DNA of 64,000 bases from Lunularia cruciata (taxonomy: Eukaryota > Streptophyta > Marchantiopsida > Lunulariales > Lunulariaceae): assembly GCA_948567375.1 (NCBI GenBank), contig OX419759.1, forward strand, positions 37,673,493-37,737,492, in the 5' to 3' direction. The notes under the pieces were generated by a model. It made no database searches. It was given only the letters and a program-made list of their open reading frames with translations, and was not told the origin of the DNA. Made by a program: the position numbers and the translations under genes. This document shows, piece after piece, positions 58,434-64,000 of this stretch. Each line of letters begins with the position of its first letter. Position 1 is the stretch's first letter.

Positions 58434-58772
58434 TTCAAACGTAATATATCCCAAGCGATGTGCAATGTCCTTTTTATGACATTCACACTCGACTCCAAAT
58501 CAATGGGTATGGATGTGATCATGCAGCCTACAATCTTTGCATCCACTTTGAGAGATCTCAAATCTTCTTGTTCAATATGATAAATTGCAAGCAAGTCTTT
58601 CTGGTCATCGCCCTTACTTTCTTGAGGGCTGAACTCAACTACTTCTTGTATAGCTTTTGTCCTCCCACAATTTCTTTAAATGTGACATTAGCATTTGTAG
58701 ATGCCAAATCTACTACAATATTGTATTGAGGGACTCCTCACAACTTCACCTTCATCTTTGGGTTCAAAGTGT
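58434..58772 (-). pseudogene. Family L protease N-terminal part
   Basis: Broken minus-strand frame: TLNPKMKVKL, VPQYNIVVDLASTNANVTFKEIVG, SALKKVRAMTRKTC. It lies between the solo family A LTR and the family B element and belongs between 59,460 and 51,856 of the same family L element. Identification rests mainly on position; motifs are weak. Confidence 0.55.
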
Positions 58773-59459
58773 TGTGAGCCGGCATGTCTCTCATTCAGGT
58801 AGAACCTCTAATGGCTATTATGGTAGCGCACCATGGACTAAGAAGGCAATGAACCCCAACTCCATCATACTCCTCCAAGGCTAGCACTCCAAGACTCAAG
58901 ACATTGCTCACTAGAGAACTCAATGAGAGAGAGATAGTTGCAAATGAAAGGATGATGAGTACCTCTTCACTCCTTGTTTATATACTTGTGAAATAGTAAC
59001 ATACCAAAGCTACTAATTATTGGAGTAACTCAAGTTACTAGGCTAAAAGTCAAGTAAAGTCAAAAAGTAGAAAGGAATATCCATTCACGTGGGCATATTC
59101 CACTAGCATGTGATCTTATCTTGACCCAACCACTAAGTCAAGGATTCCTTCACATATGCTATCCTTGGACTATAGAAGAATCCAAAACAAAAAGGCTTGC
59201 AAGCCCAAGAGTTCTCAAATCCTCAAAGCCAAACACTTAGGAATAATACCAAGTCAACACACTAGAATCCAAAATAGTAGTGCTCATCTTTTCTACTTCC
59301 TCTAAAGTAAGGTCCCCTCTATCTTAGCTATGACTAACTTTAGCTAATCATGACTAATGTAGAACCATCCTTTATCTCTATATAAATAATATCTCTCAAG
59401 AACTTGTAATACCAAGCTAAATATCACAATACCACACACATGCACAAATGGGTGTTACA
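58773..59459 (-). mobile_element. Solo family A LTR, 687 bp
   Basis: Minus-strand TGTAACACCCATTTGTGCATG at 59,459 to GCCGGCTCACA at 58,773. Flanking tetranucleotides are gtgt (58,769-58,772) and gtct (59,460-59,463), a likely duplication with one change. Second solo family A LTR inside the same family L element. Confidence 0.92.
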
Positions 59460-59804
59460 GTCTCTCCTTGTTCAAGTTGGACTTCAAGGCACTTCAAGAT
59501 GGTGACCGGGGTATTGGTGGCCTTGATCCAAAGTTCTTCAGGTTTACCTACCTTGGCTTGGATCAGATCCTTCACTTGATATCTGATGTCCACCAGAAAC
59601 ATGGGAGGATTTGTCCTCTTATTCTCCTCCAAACTCATTTCCCAAGTTCACTATATTACTTTGTTGATTTTGTTGTGCAAAGCTTTAGCTTTAGCTTTGG
59701 CTATAATCTTCTCCTCCTTAGCAGAAGAGTTGCTTTTTGGCACAACCTCTTTGACCTTTGTGAAGACAAAGAAGTAATACTTGCGTATTCAGGATCACGC
59801 TTCT
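59460..59804 (-). pseudogene. Family L gag-protease linker
   Basis: From 59,799 down: VKEVVPKSNSSAKEEKIIAKAKAKALHNKINKVI, a stop, then MSLEENKRTNPPMFLVDIRYQVKDL and KCLEVQLEQGE, cut by the solo family A LTR. Lysine-rich and alpha-helical; the part of gag-pol between nucleocapsid and protease by position. Positions 59,800-59,804 (cttct) are the left target duplication of the next insertion. Confidence 0.6.
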
Positions 59805-60592
59805 TGTGACAACCCAGCAAATATCACTTTTGTGGTAATTGGGTAAGTAAAGTTTGTTCCCGTAGAGATACGATTCAGAATTGGTCAAATACAAAGCAAA
59901 CAGTAACAATGTTGTTCTTCTTGAGTTCTTCTTTAGCCTCTCAAGTAGAAACCACACCCAAAAGGGACAAACAAGCACTGATTTGCAGTCTTGTCACAAA
60001 TTGACTCTCCTTAATCACAACTCCATCAAGTCTTTCCAAACAATCTTGATTATGATGATTCAGGCTCTCCCAAAAACGGCACTTCACTGCAAAAAGACTT
60101 CGCCTCAGAATTATGTTCCACCTTTCTACTGAAGGCACAACTTCCTTGATCAAAATTTCTTCACATCAACTTTGCGTTGCACTCACAAATGCATAATACT
60201 ACCAACACTACAATTCCTCTCAGATCTGTCAAGGCATTGCTTCGATTGCACTTCACTCAGGATCAAACACACAAAATGAAGATCAAGGCTATGGAATCCA
60301 ACATCCAACAAGCACACTGACTTGCATTTTAAATTTCCCACACACTCACAAACACAATATTGATACTCGGAATCAAGCTCAAGCAACGAGCACTACTCAC
60401 ATCACTTTGCTTTATCTACTCTCAAAAATAATGAGCACTGAACAACATAAGACTACGAATGCCACTCTTAATAGTGAAGCAATCGATAGTTATCTTCCTA
60501 ATGTACCTCTTCCTAACAACTCTACAAACCTATAGATCTGAAATGACAAAGCACCTCTTCATATCTGCCTTGTCAAATCTCAAAATCTGTTA

Positions 60593-60814
60593 CTAATCCG
60601 ATCTGATGTCTACTTCTTCTTTGGCTTTCAAACCCAAACCCAAAGTAACTTTGCTTCCTATTACTCTTTCCTCGGGTTTCATAACTCCTACATCTTCTAC
60701 CAAATCTAACAGTTCTCTTTCCGGATCTGAAATTTCACTAGTGGGTAATCTATCTAACTCCTTATCTCCCAACCCACTCTTCTCTAATGTTTCCAAGGGT
60801 AACTCTGAAGTCAT
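60593..60814 (-). CDS. ORF2 inside family L LTR, 73 codons, unknown
   Basis: ATG overlaps the TAA ending the ORF1 region (gtataaATG). Residues include LPLETLEKSGLGDKELDRLP, ERELLDLVEDV, KPEERVIGSK and LGLGLKAKEE. Same 73-codon length as the copy at 40,453-40,674, with about 17 replacements, many of them conservative. No domain recognised. Confidence 0.45.
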   Translation of the reverse strand: MTSELPLETLEKSGLGDKELDRLPTSEISDPERELLDLVEDVGVMKPEERVIGSKVTLGLGLKAKEEVDIRSD

Positions 60815-60816
60815 TT

Positions 60817-63140
60817 ATACTCCTACTTCATCTACTTTGGGTTTTGCTCTAACATCTTTCTGAAGTCATCTATCTCCAATTTCACTAAGTCTAATCTAAT
60901 TGTGATATTTTCTTCTACCTCCAATATCTTCCTATCTACACGAGTTTTGAGACTAATCAACAACACATTCAAATATGTGTCCTTCACATGTCTCCTCCTT
61001 GTCTCCTGCACCAACAACTTCAACTCATGCAGCCTCATCTCTTTGATACGCACACTGGCCTCTGTACTCAACATCGCATTCATCCTAATTACAATCTCCT
61101 TCAATGGCTCTAGTCTCATTTTCCTCTTCCTTTCCGGATCTGCAAACGAATCCTCTCGGTACATTGCCAATTCTGCCTCAAACTCGGCTTTCACAACCTC
61201 CTTCTTCTTCTCCTTTTGTACAATCTTCTCCTCCTAATTACAAAGTAACTCTTGCAACCTCTCTTCTTCTCTATATCGCACTGTCAACTCTCATTGCCAT
61301 AGCTGCTTCTTCTCTTCTACACTCTCCATCACCCTATCGAGCTCTTGTTCCTTCTCGGCTATTCTTGCCATAGCATGGATAATCTCTAATCTCAAATCAA
61401 CAAACTGTTGCTTCAAGATCTCATTCTCAGCTACTTGTCTTTCCCTTGCTATGTCACTCTACTTTACAAGTTTCTCTTGATTCCTTGCTTCTCTCCTCAA
61501 GTTTTCAATCACTTGATTCTGTACTACTACCTCTACTCATAGTACTTCCTTTTCCTCCTCTCCTTGGATTATACTGTTCTTCCACTCGGGCTAACACCTG
61601 CAACACAGTCTTCACCTCCGGATACTTTGATTGCATTTCCTTCTTCCGGTGTTCCAACTTCACTAGTAAAGGACACACAACTTCCCGCAGGTACTCCACT
61701 CCATCACTCGTGGCTACTTTGACTTGCGGAGTGATCTCCTTCTTCACTTCTTCTTCTCTCAATACCCGCCTTCTTTGCTGCAGTCGTCGTATCAGAATAG
61801 ATGCCTCACTTCCCAAACTTACATTCTCCTCTTCTCTTACCTTGCTCGGACCCACCTCACACTTTGCATTTTTCCTGGAACGAACTCCTCTTTGAATGGT
61901 AACTTTTCTCTCCTCCTACTCTGGCACTTTGTCTTCTAACTTCACATTACCTTCCTCCTCTGTCTTCATCCTGGCTTCTTCTTCTTTTGCGGGTACCAAC
62001 GTCATCTCTCTGCCTTCGTTGTTGTCACTACTCGTGTCTCCACTCTGTAGTGTGAGCTCGGGTTCTTCTTCTCATTATGAGTCTTTGGACTTGCACTCGG
62101 CTTTGCTCTCCAATTCTTCCTCCAACAACGCGATTACTACCATACCTTTCCTCGGGTTTACTGTTTTGGTCTTTTGAGGTCTTGTTCTCTTGACGTCTTT
62201 TCCTTCTCCTTGTCGACTCCACTTCTTCAACTTTGGAGTACTCACATCCCCCTGCACACTCTTCCTCATCTACGCATAGTACTCATCATTGCTCCTGATC
62301 TGAAGAATGTACTACTGCACCTTTGCATCGACCTCCTTAAGTCGGGATGGAAATGCGATACCATTTTGTTGCACTCGCCGCATTGAGCAAATTCAGCCCC
62401 AAATAGAAATGTGATGCAAATAGCATAATGTACTGCAGAGGCAATTTATCTCGCAAATTCCACACCATATGTCGTGTTTGCCTATGGAAGCACCTTGCCC
62501 AGTTAATCAGCCCCCCTACAAACATCTTATGGAAGAACACTGCTTGGTGCTTCATCACATAAGTTGTTCTCTCCGGCTTCAAGATTTCCATGAGAGGACT
62601 CACAATCCCTCTCTTGACGGGATCCTTGTAACTCTCTACTTTGTACCCATTCTTTGTACGCTTAAAAGAAAATGCATCTCTCACTTCTTGGGTTTCTTCT
62701 GCTACCTCTCCCTTCCCCAAGAACGTGGCACCCTGCTCCGTGCCGGCCTCTCTTCCGAGTACTAATCTCCAATCCGACTTTGTCTAACGAGCCGGATTTC
62801 CTCTCTTCCCCTCTTCCTTGGGACCATCAAGACATCTACTCTCAATTATCTCAGTCATGAATCTTGGAAAGCTCACATTCCAGTTCCACGCCAAGAATAT
62901 GATCCAAAGTCGGCTCAAGACTTCAATTCTTGTGATCACATCTAACCTTTGGATCGCATGATTTCTCATTGTGAATTTGGAGTTCTTCTTCCCTCCTCCC
63001 ATCTTTCTTTCTTCCTCACTGTCTCTCGGATTAGCTCTCTCAAATTCTCCTCTACACACCAGCGCGTCTTTGACTCTACTTCCCTTCCCTTGATCTCTTG
63101 CAAGACGACTTCTCAACGACAAAGGAAAATTGCTTGACAT
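60817..63140 (-). pseudogene. ORF1 inside family L LTR, second copy (broken)
   Basis: ATG at 63,140 (MSSNFPLSLRSRLARDQGKG) opens 118 codons to a stop at NPAR (62,784), then KSDWRLVLG, RDAFSFKRTKNGYKVESYKD, QAVFFHKMFVGGLINWARCF and FASHFYLGLNLLN (62,720-62,340), basic KRTRPQKTKTVNPRKGMVV (62,170), VKLEHRKKEMQSKYPEVKTV (61,660) and the coiled coil LHELKLLVQETRRR, VDRKILEVEENI (61,190-60,870). Stops and shifts lie at 62,784, about 62,340, 61,505 and about 61,240, at places mostly different from those in the 38,131 copy. Confidence 0.7.
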
Positions 63141-63559
63141 TGCTTTGTCTTTAGCCCAATTTTTATAGAGTCGTGCCTTCTTTGTCTCTCTTCAATTCAA
63201 GTTTCTACCAAGAAATCACACCTCTTGCATGCTCCTGTCACTATCAAGTGTCCTTGACGCATATGACCGCCGGTTTTTGAACGGTCCCTTCTTAAATTTC
63301 TTGCCCCAAAGGAAAGTTGTTACACTATCCTCGCCTCGTGTTGAGTACCCTCCAATACAAAGACTTCTTACTTTGGGTTGTATGCTGATAGGGCAATTCC
63401 AAGTACTTGGCCTTATGACCCAAAGCCACGTTACCTTGGGTTTCATCCCGAAGACTCTTTTCTTTGCCTTCTTTGGCCATACAGGCACAATCTGACTTCT
63501 CTATACACTTCTTCTTCTTTATTTTGAAAAAAACAAAAAAATGTGGGTACCACACTTCT

Positions 63560-64000
63560 TCTTACCTGAGCATGTCTCAACCTTCAAAATTTTGAGGTCT
63601 GGTCATTCACCTTTAGAAGCCTGACTCCCTTCTTGAGGTCAATCCTCCTCAAGTGTTATACAATTTACATTCATATCCCTTTTGATTGGAGCGCAACATG
63701 CTCAGCTAGGACTTGTACATATTTCACAGGTAGCTTTGGGTTTGGTGGTTGCATGCACTGATTTCCCATATGACCCAATCCCTTAAAATTTCCATACAAC
63801 AGGACATACCCAATTTGCCTTCTTGGCTCTGGGCAGTTTGGAGACCAATGTCCCATTGAGCCACAATTATAATAAGCACTTGGTGCAACATTTTGAGGCC
63901 TATTTTGGCCACGTATTGGTGGTCTTTGTGGTGGAGCATTATTGCTATACTCCCTTGGTCCATACCTCGGACCTTGATATGATGTGCTTGCCTGATGCTG
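63560..64000 (-). pseudogene. Family L gag nucleocapsid region
   Basis: Minus-strand frame from the window edge: GPREYSNNAPPQRPPIRG, then a knuckle YNCGSMGHWSPNC whose first cysteine is replaced by Y, a second, spaced GNFKGLGHMGNQC, and PNPKLPVKYVQVLAEHVALQSKGI-stop at 63,671. Two zinc knuckles and a proline-rich lead identify the gag nucleocapsid. The rest of gag and the 5' LTR lie beyond 64,000. Confidence 0.8.

Larger units (their letters stand above)
59805..63554 (-). mobile_element. Solo family L LTR, 3,750 bp, with internal ORFs
   Basis: Minus-strand TGTGGTACCCACATTTTTTTG at 63,554 to CTGGGTTGTCACA at 59,805, flanked by CTTCT on both sides (59,800-59,804; 63,555-63,559). It sits inside the gag-protease linker of a family L element, i.e. 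in another member of its own family. Same layout as the copy at 37,724 and only 6 bp longer. A good TATA box (minus CTCTATAAAA, 63,170-63,161) stands about 25 bp before the ATG of ORF1. Confidence 0.87.

Noticed and set aside
61446-61895. 149-codon plus-strand frame in the second solo L LTR
   Set aside because: It is the antisense shadow of ORF1, which runs on the minus strand here.
1-64000. CRISPR arrays, bacterial operons or phage features
   Set aside because: No regularly spaced short repeats, no ribosome-binding-site-led gene runs; introns, TATA boxes and plant LTR elements show nuclear plant DNA.

Overview
The window reads as nuclear DNA of a land plant. Two intact two-exon genes with GT-AG introns sit in about 12 kb at the left; nearly everything else is decayed, nested LTR retrotransposons. 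The slow, layered decay and the tandem root-cap-type genes would suit a gymnosperm, probably a conifer, but no marker in the sequence fixes the species. I see no tRNA, rRNA, CRISPR array or prokaryotic feature.

Left part (1-15.4 kb). After a degenerate long-LTR tail (1-2,045) and a Ty1/copia RNase H remnant (2,110-2,845) come two divergently oriented root-cap/LEA-related genes: one on the minus strand (4,615-3,325) and one on the plus strand (7,360-8,532). Both encode a secreted protein with an eight-cysteine N-terminal segment and a C-terminal Root_cap-type domain, split by one intron at the same codon. A third member is a pseudogene. Its promoter and exon 1 (about 9,470-10,444) are a duplicate of the second gene's, and its exon 2 (14,630-15,357) lies 4.2 kb further on because the intron is filled with transposon and repeat sequence.

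Right part (15.4-64 kb). Three Ty3/gypsy families account for most of it. Family A is OTA/Athila-like, with 690-bp LTRs, a tRNA-Glu-like primer site and a GTGGGGG polypurine tract. It is present as a degenerate minus fragment (17.2-18.4 kb), a degenerate plus copy (20.0-25.3 kb), two copies arranged head to head (minus 25.3-32.8 kb, plus 32.8-42.4 kb) and two solo LTRs. Family B is a chromovirus with 735-743-bp LTRs, a tRNA-iMet primer site and a chromodomain: a plus copy at 42.4-46.1 kb and a complete minus copy at 51.9-58.4 kb. Family L is a gypsy element whose LTR is about 3.75 kb long and carries its own reading frames. Its minus-strand internal region runs from 64 kb (gag) to 47.8 kb (integrase) and is interrupted by four separate insertions.

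Most unusual signal. Two 3.74/3.75-kb units (37,724-41,467 plus; 59,805-63,554 minus) begin TGTGGT, end TGTCACA and have perfect 5-bp target duplications. The same unit starts directly after the polypurine tract and integrase of the family L element at 47,821, so it is that family's LTR. The LTR holds a long ORF of about 770 codons (now broken) and, starting right at its stop, a 73-codon ORF of identical length in both copies. More diverged versions of the long ORF occur at 1-300, 11.7-13.9 and 18.4-20.0 kb. Protein-coding capacity inside the LTR of a plant retrotransposon is the feature I would follow up first. A second point is a stop codon at the same reverse-transcriptase position in all three family A copies.
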